DNA of 10,098 nucleotides, taken from the NCBI GenBank assembly GCA_023262335.1, contig JALRBE010000036.1:327-10424 (forward strand). Reading direction: 5' to 3'. Below the pieces are notes generated by a model. That model did no database searches. It was not told the DNA's origin and saw only the letters and a list, made by a program, of their open reading frames with translations. The number at the start of each line of letters is the position of its first letter. Position 1 is the first letter of the stretch. A program made the translations under genes and the position numbers. Origin of the DNA: Candidatus Saccharimonadia bacterium. GTDB taxonomy: Bacteria; Patescibacteriota; Saccharimonadia; Saccharimonadales; Saccharimonadaceae. Below are positions 1 through 6,508 of the stretch, one piece after another.

Positions 1-359
1 GGTCGTACGTCGGGCGGTTCACCGATCCAGTTTCCTGGGCGGCGTTCAGCTTCATCGCGACCTCGCTCGTCGCGCTTGCGATTCGGCCTAGGTCGGTTCG
101 CAAAATGCCACCGCTACTGCGCCCGAACGTCGCCTGGAAGCTGATTGCTCTTGGCGTGCTTTACGGCATTGGCAGTCTCGCCATGCTACTGGCATACAAA
201 ACGGGCACGTTCGCTTTGGTCACGCCGATTCGTCAGACAAGTATCGTCGTGACAGTTATCCTCGCGCTCACGTTCCTGCCAGCAGAGCGGAAAGGCGTGA
301 AGAGAAAGCTCCTCGCTGCGCTCGTCTGCGTCGTCGGTACGATCCTCATCGTCGTTTAG
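1..359 (+). CDS. DMT/EamA-type membrane transporter, C-terminal part (5' end outside window)
   Basis: The reading frame is open to the left edge (first full codon at position 3), so only the last 119 residues are present. They contain about three hydrophobic helices (around WAAFSFIATSLVALAI, then WKLIALGVLYGIGSLAMLLAY, then the last 20 residues, which include LLAALVCVVGTILIVV). They also contain the segment TGTFALVTPIRQTSIVVTV followed by ALTFLPAERKG. That pattern, a 'varPI..t..v.t.il...fl.E' stretch before a final helix, is typical of the second EamA repeat of drug/metabolite transporter superfamily proteins. These are inner-membrane exporters or importers of small metabolites, and the substrate cannot be inferred here. 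The first internal ATG (105) is not the real start because coding similarity continues upstream of it. The gene ends 27 nt before the next start codon on the same strand. Family assignment is fairly good; substrate is unknown. Confidence 0.72.
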   Translation, partial: SYVGRFTDPVSWAAFSFIATSLVALAIRPRSVRKMPPLLRPNVAWKLIALGVLYGIGSLAMLLAYKTGTFALVTPIRQTSIVVTVILALTFLPAERKGVKRKLLAALVCVVGTILIVV

Positions 360-371
360 CCATGCCGTGTT

Positions 372-380
372 TGCTATACT
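372..380 (+). promoter_or_regulatory. Extended -10 promoter (TGcTATACT) for the 387 gene
   Basis: TGCTATACT is an extended -10 element (TGn then TATACT at 375-380) in the 27-nt gap after the transporter stop. Counting 7 nt from the last base of the box puts +1 on the A of the ATG at 387. There is no purine-rich Shine-Dalgarno sequence before that ATG (the intervening bases are GGCACC). A leaderless transcript is therefore the simplest reading. No convincing -35 is seen, which is acceptable for an extended -10. Confidence 0.6.
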
Positions 381-386
381 GGCACC

Positions 387-827
387 ATGGCAAATACATT
401 CGTTATCTGCGCGAGCGCCAGCTCCTACCGACGAGTCATAGACGCATGCAAAGATTTCGACGCGCTCGGCATCCGCTTTGTACTCCCGAAGACTGCGGAA
501 AAAATGAGGTCAGCAGGCGACGCGAACATCGAAGCTGTCACTGATTGGTCGGCTGCGCCGGACGGCTACCACGGCAAGTCGCTTCTTATACGCGAACACT
601 TCAAAGAAATAGAAAAAGGCGATGCGTTGCTCGTTATGAATTACGAAAAACACGGCATCGATAATTACATCGGACCGAACGTGCTCATGGAAATGTCTAC
701 CGCGTTTTATTTGGGCAAGCCGATTTACGTTTTGAACGGCAAGCCAGACGGTTCGCCACTGATCGACGAAATCCTTGCGCTGGAACCGGTATTCCTTAAT
801 GGTGACGTCAGCCAGCTTACCGAATAA
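387..827 (+). CDS. Nucleoside 2-deoxyribosyltransferase-like small protein
   Basis: This is a 146-aa soluble protein. It begins with a Rossmann-like strand (NTFVICAS, residues 3-10). A GDALLVMNYEK strand (78-88) follows, then GPNVLMEMSTAFYLGKPIYVLN (96-117). The last block matches the hallmark of the nucleoside 2-deoxyribosyltransferase/TIR-like fold, in which a Glu (here probably E102) lies in 'G...E...A...gKPi'. Classical enzymes of this family swap or cleave the base of deoxynucleosides, but the substrate of this branch is unknown and it may simply be a nucleotide-binding or nucleosidase-like protein. The ATG at 387 is the only good start and follows an extended -10 box. The gene converges on the response regulator with only 3 nt between the two stop codons. 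The fold assignment is moderately confident; the reaction is not established. Confidence 0.6.
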   Translation: MANTFVICASASSYRRVIDACKDFDALGIRFVLPKTAEKMRSAGDANIEAVTDWSAAPDGYHGKSLLIREHFKEIEKGDALLVMNYEKHGIDNYIGPNVLMEMSTAFYLGKPIYVLNGKPDGSPLIDEILALEPVFLNGDVSQLTE

Positions 828-830
828 ACG

Positions 831-1202
831 CTATAGACCGAGTTCTTCGTTTACGATTTTTATGACTTCGTTCGGCGACAGGTCCGACTTGACGGCATGA
901 CGATGCGCGCCTAATGCAAGCGCGTTCAACAAATCCTCTCCAGAAGACAAATTACTCATCACAACGACACGCGTACGTGGTGATTTTTCAGCCAGCCGGG
1001 CTTCTTGCAAGAAGCCTACTCCGTTGAGTACCGGCATCATCAGATCGAGCAGAATAAGGTCGAAGGTATCAGACCCGCAGATATCAAGCGCCTCCTGGCC
1101 GTTGTTTGCTACCGTGACATCCAGCCCCTCCTGCGCGCCAAGTAATATCGAGTACGCGTCACGAAGGATTTTCTCATCTTCTACGAGAAGTACTTTACGC
1201 AT
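831..1202 (-). CDS. Single-domain (CheY-like) response regulator
   Basis: This is a 123-aa receiver domain with no output domain. The expected residues are present: acidic pair E8/D9 (LVEDEK), phosphoacceptor D53 (LILLDLMMP), switch residue S83 (VVMSN) and K105 after the GA..H..K segment. The usual aromatic switch residue two or three places before the Lys appears to be H102. The start ATG (1202-1200) lies inside the kinase 3' end, sharing ATGCGTAA with the kinase stop, an 8-nt overlap that implies translational coupling. Longer in-frame starts upstream would run through kinase codons and add non-receiver sequence, so they are rejected. It presumably receives phosphate from the adjacent kinase and acts by protein-protein interaction. 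The target is not visible in this window. Confidence 0.88.
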   Translation of the reverse strand: MRKVLLVEDEKILRDAYSILLGAQEGLDVTVANNGQEALDICGSDTFDLILLDLMMPVLNGVGFLQEARLAEKSPRTRVVVMSNLSSGEDLLNALALGAHRHAVKSDLSPNEVIKIVNEELGL

Positions 1203-2370
1203 CCTGCGACTCCTTTGGAACCTTGATGGTAAACGTCGTGCCTTTGCCTGGCAGCGAATCGACAGCGATCGTGCCGCCATGCAATTCGATGATCCTGTAT
1301 GCCCAGTACAGTCCAAGGCCGCTACCCCCGACTTCTTCGGAGAGCTCGTTCGGGATCCGGCTGAATTTCTTGAATAACTTCGAAAATGCCGAATCATCAA
1401 TTCCTACACCGGTGTCGGCAATTGCTACGGAAACGTCGTTCTCGTCATGCCACACGCTAATACTGATCGTTCCATCATCGTGCGTGTATTTGCTCGCATT
1501 GTCGAGGATGTTTTCAAGCACCATGCGGAACCGCGCGGTATCCACGTGCGCCACGACGGGCTTCTTAGGGATATCAAACACCACCATCTGCCGCTTGACC
1601 GTGATTCGCTCCTCTTGCTCGTTCACGACATCGGCGATAAGTTTGCCTACGTCCCTCTTCTCCTTTTTCAAGATGACCTTGCCGGCATCGACCTGGGCCA
1701 CTCGGAGCAAATCGTTGATAAGTTCGATTTCGCGGTCGTTGCTTTCGTAGGCTCGCGTCAAGTATTCGCGTTGCAACCCGGTCAGTTCGCCTGCGTACCC
1801 TTGCAACACCAGGCCAAGAAACTGCTTGACCCCGCTCGCTGGCGTGCGCAATTGGTGTGACGCGAGCGATATGAACTCATCCTTCGACTTGTTCAGTTTT
1901 TGCAGTTCCATGCTTTGCCGTTTCAACATCTGGTTCGCGCGGTGCAGCTGTTCGTCACGTTTTTTGCGGTCGCTCAAGTCACGCGTCACTTTGGCGAAAC
2001 CTACGAGAACACCCTCGTCATCAAACAATGCCGTGATCACCACGTTCGCCCAGAAGCGGCTGCCGTCCTTGCGTATTCGCCAACCTTCGTCTTCGACGTG
2101 CCCGTTCTTTCGTGCCTCCACGAGTTCCCACGCCGGCTTTCCCGCCGCGATATCTTGAGTCGGGTAAAAGACCGAGAAGTGCTTACCGATTATTTCGTCG
2201 GGCGAATAACCCTTGAGCTTTTGCGCCCCTGGGTTCCATGTTGCGATCCTGCCGTCAGGATCCAACAGGAATATGGCATATTCCTGGATCGTATTGACGA
2301 GCAACCGAGAAAACTCCGTGTATTCTCGTGATCCTACTTTCAATTTCGCCAGACGGTTATCTGTGGCCAC
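1195..2370 (-). CDS. PAS-domain sensor histidine kinase, cytoplasmic
   Basis: This 391-aa kinase has no membrane segment. A PAS domain spans about 22-136 (YAIFLLDPDGRIATWNPGA, then RIRKDGSRFWANVVITA, ending DLSDRKK). A short coiled linker follows (137-165), then a HisKA dimerisation domain with SHQLRTP, phosphorylated H172. The HATPase_c domain has the N box (ENILDNASKY, N287/N291), G1 box DTGVG (319-323) and G2 GGSGLGL (348-354). It should autophosphorylate and pass phosphate to the overlapping receiver protein. The PAS domain suggests sensing of a cytoplasmic ligand, redox state or light, with no specific cofactor residue recognisable. The GTG start at 2370 is chosen because GAGG (2381-2378) sits 7 nt upstream and no longer in-frame start follows the promoter. 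It lies 58 nt downstream of the Clp-like gene and has its own promoter. Confidence 0.9.
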   Translation of the reverse strand: MATDNRLAKLKVGSREYTEFSRLLVNTIQEYAIFLLDPDGRIATWNPGAQKLKGYSPDEIIGKHFSVFYPTQDIAAGKPAWELVEARKNGHVEDEGWRIRKDGSRFWANVVITALFDDEGVLVGFAKVTRDLSDRKKRDEQLHRANQMLKRQSMELQKLNKSKDEFISLASHQLRTPASGVKQFLGLVLQGYAGELTGLQREYLTRAYESNDREIELINDLLRVAQVDAGKVILKKEKRDVGKLIADVVNEQEERITVKRQMVVFDIPKKPVVAHVDTARFRMVLENILDNASKYTHDDGTISISVWHDENDVSVAIADTGVGIDDSAFSKLFKKFSRIPNELSEEVGGSGLGLYWAYRIIELHGGTIAVDSLPGKGTTFTIKVPKESQDA

Positions 2371-2383
2371 GGAAATACCTCAT
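2357..2383 (-). CDS. Possible 8-codon leader ORF before the kinase
   Basis: ATG at 2383-2381 opens the frame MRYFRGHR followed by TAA (2359-2357). Its ATG lies 6 nt after the TATAAT box, at the same spacing seen before other genes in this window, so it would be the first codon of the predicted transcript. It overlaps the kinase start (2370) in a different frame. It could be a regulatory leader peptide that couples translation into the kinase. It could equally be a chance frame, with the ATG region acting only as the GAGG-containing leader. Nothing in the peptide itself indicates function. Confidence 0.25.
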   Translation of the reverse strand: MRYFRGHR

Positions 2384-2389
2384 TATTCC

Positions 2390-2419
2390 ATTATATCGCC
2401 CGCCGGGGCGTTTTGTCAG
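2390..2419 (-). promoter_or_regulatory. Promoter of the histidine kinase-response regulator pair
   Basis: On the minus strand CTGACA (2419-2414) is followed after 18 nt by a perfect TATAAT (2395-2390). These lie in the gap between the Clp-like stop and the kinase start. +1 is predicted near 2383. That position is exactly the A of an ATG opening a small 8-codon frame ahead of the kinase GTG. GAGG at 2381-2378 can serve as ribosome binding site for the kinase. The kinase pair can therefore be transcribed independently of the Clp operon, although readthrough is possible because no terminator is visible. Confidence 0.65.
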
Positions 2420-2428
2420 CACCATGTA

Positions 2429-4825
2429 TTACTGTGGCGAATCGGGACCAAGCATCGCTTCGACCTGCTCGCGCGTCACGTCTATAACGGCGCCCGCCGA
2501 GACCGCTCCGCTGAGCATCTGCTTGGCGACGAGATTCTCGACGGCACGCTGCACGACCCGTCGCATCGGTCGTGCGCCCAAACGAGGGTCGTATCCTTTG
2601 TCCACGAGATATACTTTGGCATCATCGGTTACGTTCACGCTGATTTTTTGGGAGGCCAACTGTTTGTTGATCCCCGCGATAATCAGGTCAATGACCTGCA
2701 CGAGTTCTGGTTTCTCGAGCGGACGGAACACGACGATTTCGTCGAACCTGTTTAAAAATTCCGGCCTGAACTGGTTGCTACTGATAAGTTCGTCAACAAA
2801 TTGCCGCTCAAAATCCTGCAGCTTATACCCTCGTTCGATATACTCACGAATACGGTCGGCTCCGGCATTGCTCGTCGCGATCACGATAGCGTCCCTAAAA
2901 CTCACCTCACGGTTCTTAATATCGCGCAGGATTCCTTCGTCAAGAAGCTGCAGCAACGTGGTCAGCACCTGCGGGTGAGCCTTTTCAATTTCGTCCAGCA
3001 AGACCACGGAAAACGGCTGCTTCATGACCTGTGCGGTCAAGCTCGTTGGATCTTCCGCGCCATCCGCGATAAGCCGGGACACGTCTTCGGGCCTGACGTA
3101 CTCGTTCAGGTCGAGCCGCACCATCCGTTCCTCTCCGCCGAAATAAACGTCGGCTAACGCCTTGGAAAGTTCCGTTTTACCAACGCCCGTAGGACCGAGG
3201 AACAAGAACGTCCCGACCGGTCGGCTGACGTTGCGCACGCCGGCGCGAGCCCTCCGCAACGCATCGCTTACGACTTGGACGGCCCGTGTCTGATTGATCA
3301 TCCGTTCATGAATGAGATCCTCAAGGTTCAACAGTTTTTCCCGCTCGTCGTCCGTATTCGCGACGCCGACTTTGATGTCCATGGTCTTCTCTATAGCCAT
3401 ATGGACCGAATTCGCCGTCACGACGCCGTTTTCCGAATACCCCGCCGCGCTCTCGAGGAGCTTCAGTGCCCTGCCTGGCATCGCCAAGTCGTGCACGTAC
3501 CGCTCACTGAGGTCGTACGCCTCTTGGAGCGCTTGGTACATGTACGTGACGTGCCGTTGGTACTCGGCATAAATCAGCTGGTGCCGCATGACTGCCATCG
3601 TTTCCTGTTTCGTCGCAGGCGTTATGCTGATGCGGTTCAGCGCGTTCGCGAGACTCGGGTTACGCTGGCTTATTTGCAGGAACCGCTGCTCGTCCATAGT
3701 AAGGATGATGCGCAGATTGCCTGCTTCCAATATCGGAAGCAGCATGTTCGAAAGATCGACCGACCCGACGCCTTCCTCGAAGAAAAGCTGCGCGTTATCG
3801 AGGCAAATGATAATATTCTTCGCCGAATACGCCTCTCCCAGCACGCGCATAACCAGACCTTCCAATTCACCCCTGCCGGGGGCGGCTGCAATCAACGACG
3901 AAGCATCAAGAAGAAAAATCTGGCGGAATTTCAAACTTTGGGGAATGCGCGCGGACGCATCGAGAATGCGATCGGCCAGATCGTGAACGATCGTGGTCTT
4001 GCCGACGCCAGTCTCCCCTACCAACACCGCGTTTTGACGGCCGCCGCTCGAAAACGTGCTTATGAGCTGGTCGAGTGCCGCCACATGCGATCCTACGTCA
4101 ACCGACACTTTCGCGCCCGTTCCGTCAGACAGGTTCTGGCCGAAACGTCGCAACAACGGAATGTAGCCGAATGAAAAATCACGAGCGATACCGCCCGTTC
4201 TCCGCGGACGGCTGCCCTCTTCGATCATCCGCTTCAAATCCTCGTACCACCGAGCGCCTTCTATAAGGTCGTCGCTTCCAAGCTTCATATGAGCGAGCAA
4301 GTCTTCGTGACCAGGAAAACTGAATATGACAGCCACGGCGAGCACGGCGCCGTCGATAGTCTCGCTGCCCGTCTGCTCGCGGATGCGCAGCGCATTCTGC
4401 CAAATCGCTTGCGTTTCCGCTGGGTCATCGCTCGTAATGTTTTGCAGCGTCACTTTCGTGATACCGAACCGCGCGGCGAGGAATTGACCTCCCTGCACCG
4501 ATGCCGCAATGTCGGCGATTTGTCGCGGCGACGGCGAGGTATTGAGCTTTCCAAGGATATCTCCGGCAAGCAGACCGTCGACCGTGACACCGGCCGTTTT
4601 AGGAGCTGTCAGCTCGTGCGAATACCACTGCAACACCATGAACGGCAACGCCGCGAAGCCGACGAGTATCCATCCGGCCGCAACGCCGGCGGACAGCACG
4701 GCGACGCCGCCAACCACGAGAAATGCGCACATAAGACCAAGCGCGATGCGCCCGCCCTTGCCAACGCGCGCGCCGAACCTGGCTTTGGCAGCCCGGACGC
4801 TCGTACCGTTATATAACGGCTCCAT
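2429..4825 (-). CDS. Membrane-anchored Clp-like double AAA+ ATPase with atypical pore loops
   Basis: 798 aa. Two adjacent transmembrane helices (about 28-48 and 50-68) precede a Clp-N-like region (about 80-200; SETIDGAVLAVAVIF resembles a Clp_N repeat). AAA1 has Walker A GETGVGKT (270-277) and Walker B-like IIICLDNAQ (338-346), with N344 where the catalytic Glu belongs. AAA2 has Walker A GPTGVGKT (544-551), Walker B VVLLDEIEKAHP (D611/E612), sensor 1 TSNAG (N653), arginine-finger FLNRFDE (R693) and sensor 2 GARPMRR. There is no ClpB/ClpC middle domain. The KYRG pore loop of AAA1 is replaced by PGRG (316-319), the GYVGY loop of AAA2 is absent, and the ClpP-docking VGF site reads RGY. The start at 4825 shares its A with the TGA of the upstream membrane protein. 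It is a ClpC relative by descent, but a standard ClpP-feeding unfoldase role is doubtful; a membrane AAA+ scaffold or remodeller is more likely. Confidence 0.88.
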   Translation of the reverse strand: MEPLYNGTSVRAAKARFGARVGKGGRIALGLMCAFLVVGGVAVLSAGVAAGWILVGFAALPFMVLQWYSHELTAPKTAGVTVDGLLAGDILGKLNTSPSPRQIADIAASVQGGQFLAARFGITKVTLQNITSDDPAETQAIWQNALRIREQTGSETIDGAVLAVAVIFSFPGHEDLLAHMKLGSDDLIEGARWYEDLKRMIEEGSRPRRTGGIARDFSFGYIPLLRRFGQNLSDGTGAKVSVDVGSHVAALDQLISTFSSGGRQNAVLVGETGVGKTTIVHDLADRILDASARIPQSLKFRQIFLLDASSLIAAAPGRGELEGLVMRVLGEAYSAKNIIICLDNAQLFFEEGVGSVDLSNMLLPILEAGNLRIILTMDEQRFLQISQRNPSLANALNRISITPATKQETMAVMRHQLIYAEYQRHVTYMYQALQEAYDLSERYVHDLAMPGRALKLLESAAGYSENGVVTANSVHMAIEKTMDIKVGVANTDDEREKLLNLEDLIHERMINQTRAVQVVSDALRRARAGVRNVSRPVGTFLFLGPTGVGKTELSKALADVYFGGEERMVRLDLNEYVRPEDVSRLIADGAEDPTSLTAQVMKQPFSVVLLDEIEKAHPQVLTTLLQLLDEGILRDIKNREVSFRDAIVIATSNAGADRIREYIERGYKLQDFERQFVDELISSNQFRPEFLNRFDEIVVFRPLEKPELVQVIDLIIAGINKQLASQKISVNVTDDAKVYLVDKGYDPRLGARPMRRVVQRAVENLVAKQMLSGAVSAGAVIDVTREQVEAMLGPDSPQ

Positions 4826-5202
4826 CAGAGCACTGGCCCCACGAACGCGAGCACGGCGCCGGCCACCGGAAGCAGCGGCACCAGCCCCCATGCCACTAAC
4901 AATAGGCCGCTAAGAACCGCTTGGAGCGCGATGGCAATGCCCCCGACGACCAGGATAACCGTGCGTACCATCGCGCCGATCAAACGTGACACCAATTTGT
5001 CGACCAACGCGCGCATTTGTACGTTCAACGAGCCATCGACCCTCCCGGCCGATATTTGGCGGAAAGGCGAGAAAAGCGTTTTTACGAGCAAACCGATCGA
5101 GAAATAGTCGATCGTACCGTCGAGACGCACAGAAGCAAGCCGTGCGCGACCGCGCCAGCCATCACCGTACCACCAGCGAAGCAGCTCGGTTACCAAAAGC
5201 AT
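4825..5202 (-). CDS. Small two-helix membrane protein coupled to the Clp-like ATPase
   Basis: 125 aa. An N-terminal segment with WWYGDGW (10-16) and FSIGLLVKTLFSPFRQISAG (34-53) is followed by an amphipathic stretch. Two strongly hydrophobic helices then run from about 79 to 123, reaching the C-terminus. The family has no name that I recognise. The TGA stop shares a base with the ATG of the Clp-like gene (TGATG), so the two are translationally coupled. Both carry two membrane helices, which suggests they form one complex. ATG 5202 is chosen as start because an extended -10 (TGaTACAAT) ends 6 nt before it. The alternative GTG at 5208 directly abuts the -10 box, so it could not be within the transcript. 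Function is unknown; a membrane adaptor or assembly partner of the ATPase is inferred from the context. Confidence 0.8.
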   Translation of the reverse strand: MLLVTELLRWWYGDGWRGRARLASVRLDGTIDYFSIGLLVKTLFSPFRQISAGRVDGSLNVQMRALVDKLVSRLIGAMVRTVILVVGGIAIALQAVLSGLLLVAWGLVPLLPVAGAVLAFVGPVL

Positions 5203-5208
5203 AAACAC

Positions 5209-5217
5209 ATTGTATCA
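5209..5217 (-). promoter_or_regulatory. Extended -10 promoter of the membrane protein-Clp operon
   Basis: On the minus strand TGATACAAT (5217-5209) is an extended -10. Predicted +1 falls at 5202, the A of the chosen ATG, giving a leaderless mRNA. No Shine-Dalgarno lies between the box and the ATG. The element faces the murT promoter, and the two -10 boxes are 16 nt apart within a 43-nt divergent gap. Confidence 0.55.
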
Positions 5218-5230
5218 CCTCGGAGTACGC

Positions 5231-5242
5231 TATAATAGGAGG
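5231..5242 (+). promoter_or_regulatory. murT promoter -10 (TATAAT) fused to an AGGAGG motif
   Basis: TATAAT (5231-5236) is followed immediately by AGGAGG (5237-5242) and, 3 nt later, the murT ATG (5246). Predicted +1 is near 5243, so the AGGAGG would lie upstream of the transcript unless initiation occurs unusually close to the box or further upstream. The same TATAATAGG nonamer precedes the peroxiredoxin and acyltransferase genes. The -35 region is poor (TTGTAT at 5210-5215, with a short 15-nt spacer). Confidence 0.6.
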
Positions 5243-5245
5243 AAC

Positions 5246-6508
5246 ATGGCCAAACCTTACAGCGTTCTTGCAGGCAAAGCCGTTCGTGCTCTGGCGCGCT
5301 TGCGTGGCGGCGGTTCGGCACTACCCGGATTATTCGTCGAAAAAATCGATCGCGACTTCGTGGCGGCGGCGCTCGCGCAACTGCCACACGGGGTGGTCCT
5401 TATTAGCGGCACGAACGGCAAGACCACGACGACAAAAATGGTGGTCGAACTACTAGAAAGCCAAGGCATGAAAGTATTCACTAATCGCACCGGTAGCAAC
5501 TTCAGCCGTGGTGTCGCCGCGGCCCTGCTTGGCGAGGTGGATGCGCGGGGCCGACTGGTCGCCGACATCGCCGTACTGGAACTCGACGAAGCGCACGCCG
5601 TGCATTTCGTTCACAAGGTTCCACCGCGCTACAGCCTGCTTCTCAATGTTATGCGCGACCAGCTCGACCGCTTTGGCGAAATCGACGCGACCGCGAACAT
5701 GCTCGCCGAAATCGCGCGCGCCACGACCGATACGGTCGTTGTCAATCGCGAAGACCCACGCCTACGCATAGTCGCGCGGACGATCAAGGCCCGCGTACGG
5801 TATTTCGGCCTGCATGACAGTCTGCTTTCGTCGTTCCCGAATGACGACAGCCTGCATGGTGGCGATACCGAGAGCGACGATCGGCCGGCGGCGGACGTCG
5901 TTCTGGCGCGACTCGGTGACACCGCGACGTTCTCGCTCCACGGCAAGCCGGTCACGACGCCGCTCAAACTGCAGGGCGTATACAACGTATTCAACGCGGC
6001 GGCGGCGCTCGCGCTCGCGCTCGCTATCATTGGCGACGATGTCGACGAGCCAAAACTCATCGCCCGTCTCGCCGACGTCACGCCTGCGTTCGGCCGCGGC
6101 GAGAAGCTGGTCGTGGACGGCCAGCCTTGCGAGTTGGTCCTCGTAAAAAACCCGAGTGGTTTCCGGCTCGGATTGAAATCATTCCCACCCGAAGGCTACG
6201 CCACCATGATTGCCATAAATGACAATTACGCGGACGGTCGCGACATGAGCTGGCTGTGGGACGTCGACTTCGAAAGCCTGCACGAGGGAGTCGCCGAGGT
6301 AACGGGCGTTCGCGGCTACGATATGGCCTTGCGGCTTCAGTACGACGACGTACCGGTCGGACACGTCGACACGAACCTCACGCGGGCCCTCGCGAACTTC
6401 TTGGCCGTGAGCGCGGGAAAACCGAAACGGATTTACTGCACGTACACCGCAATGCTTGCGCTTCGCCGTGAACTTGGCAAGCATGCGAAGGTAGAGGTCA
6501 TATCGTGA
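5246..6508 (+). CDS. murT: Lipid II isoglutaminyl synthase, MurT subunit
   Basis: 420-aa Mur-ligase-like subunit of the MurT/GatD complex. The complex amidates the alpha-carboxyl of D-Glu in the lipid II stem peptide to D-isoglutamine, using ATP and glutamine, at the cytoplasmic membrane face. ATP-binding GTNGKTTTT is at 55-63. LELDEAH (111-117), NREDPRL (167-173) and FGRGE (282-286) match the Mur middle domain. The C-terminal DUF1727-type region includes KNPSGF (301-306) and NDNYADGRDMSWLWDVDFE (325-343), the segment expected to supply the Asp that assists the GatD glutaminase site. The Cys4 zinc ribbon known from staphylococcal and pneumococcal MurT is missing: residues 188-216 form an acidic, cysteine-free linker. 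ATG 5246 is preferred; an in-frame ATG at 5210 lies upstream of the -10 box. The stop overlaps the gatD start by 4 nt. Confidence 0.93.
   Translation: MAKPYSVLAGKAVRALARLRGGGSALPGLFVEKIDRDFVAAALAQLPHGVVLISGTNGKTTTTKMVVELLESQGMKVFTNRTGSNFSRGVAAALLGEVDARGRLVADIAVLELDEAHAVHFVHKVPPRYSLLLNVMRDQLDRFGEIDATANMLAEIARATTDTVVVNREDPRLRIVARTIKARVRYFGLHDSLLSSFPNDDSLHGGDTESDDRPAADVVLARLGDTATFSLHGKPVTTPLKLQGVYNVFNAAAALALALAIIGDDVDEPKLIARLADVTPAFGRGEKLVVDGQPCELVLVKNPSGFRLGLKSFPPEGYATMIAINDNYADGRDMSWLWDVDFESLHEGVAEVTGVRGYDMALRLQYDDVPVGHVDTNLTRALANFLAVSAGKPKRIYCTYTAMLALRRELGKHAKVEVIS

Noticed and set aside
1203..1400. A longer response regulator beginning at 1400.
   Set aside because: The extra 66 residues are out-of-frame kinase HATPase sequence; the receiver domain begins exactly at the 1202 ATG.
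2397..2414. A short GC hairpin followed by TTTT on the plus strand (CGCCC / GGGCG), resembling a terminator.
   Set aside because: No plus-strand gene ends there. The stem is only 5 bp and the sequence is the spacer of the minus-strand kinase promoter.
3275..4174. A 299-codon open frame on the plus strand opposite the Clp-like gene, plus similar long frames opposite the kinase and murT.
   Set aside because: They lie wholly antisense to genes with clear family motifs. They show no recognisable motif and are expected from GC-rich codon usage.
4826..4891. A longer start for the Clp-like ATPase at 4891 (22 extra residues).
   Set aside because: The extension is Ala/Arg/Gly-rich, is read through the end of the upstream membrane-protein gene, and ignores the TGATG coupling at 4825.
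5210..5245. An earlier ATG (5210) for murT, adding 12 residues.
   Set aside because: It lies upstream of the TATAAT box at 5231 and would not be in the predicted transcript. The MurT family N-terminus matches the 5246 start.
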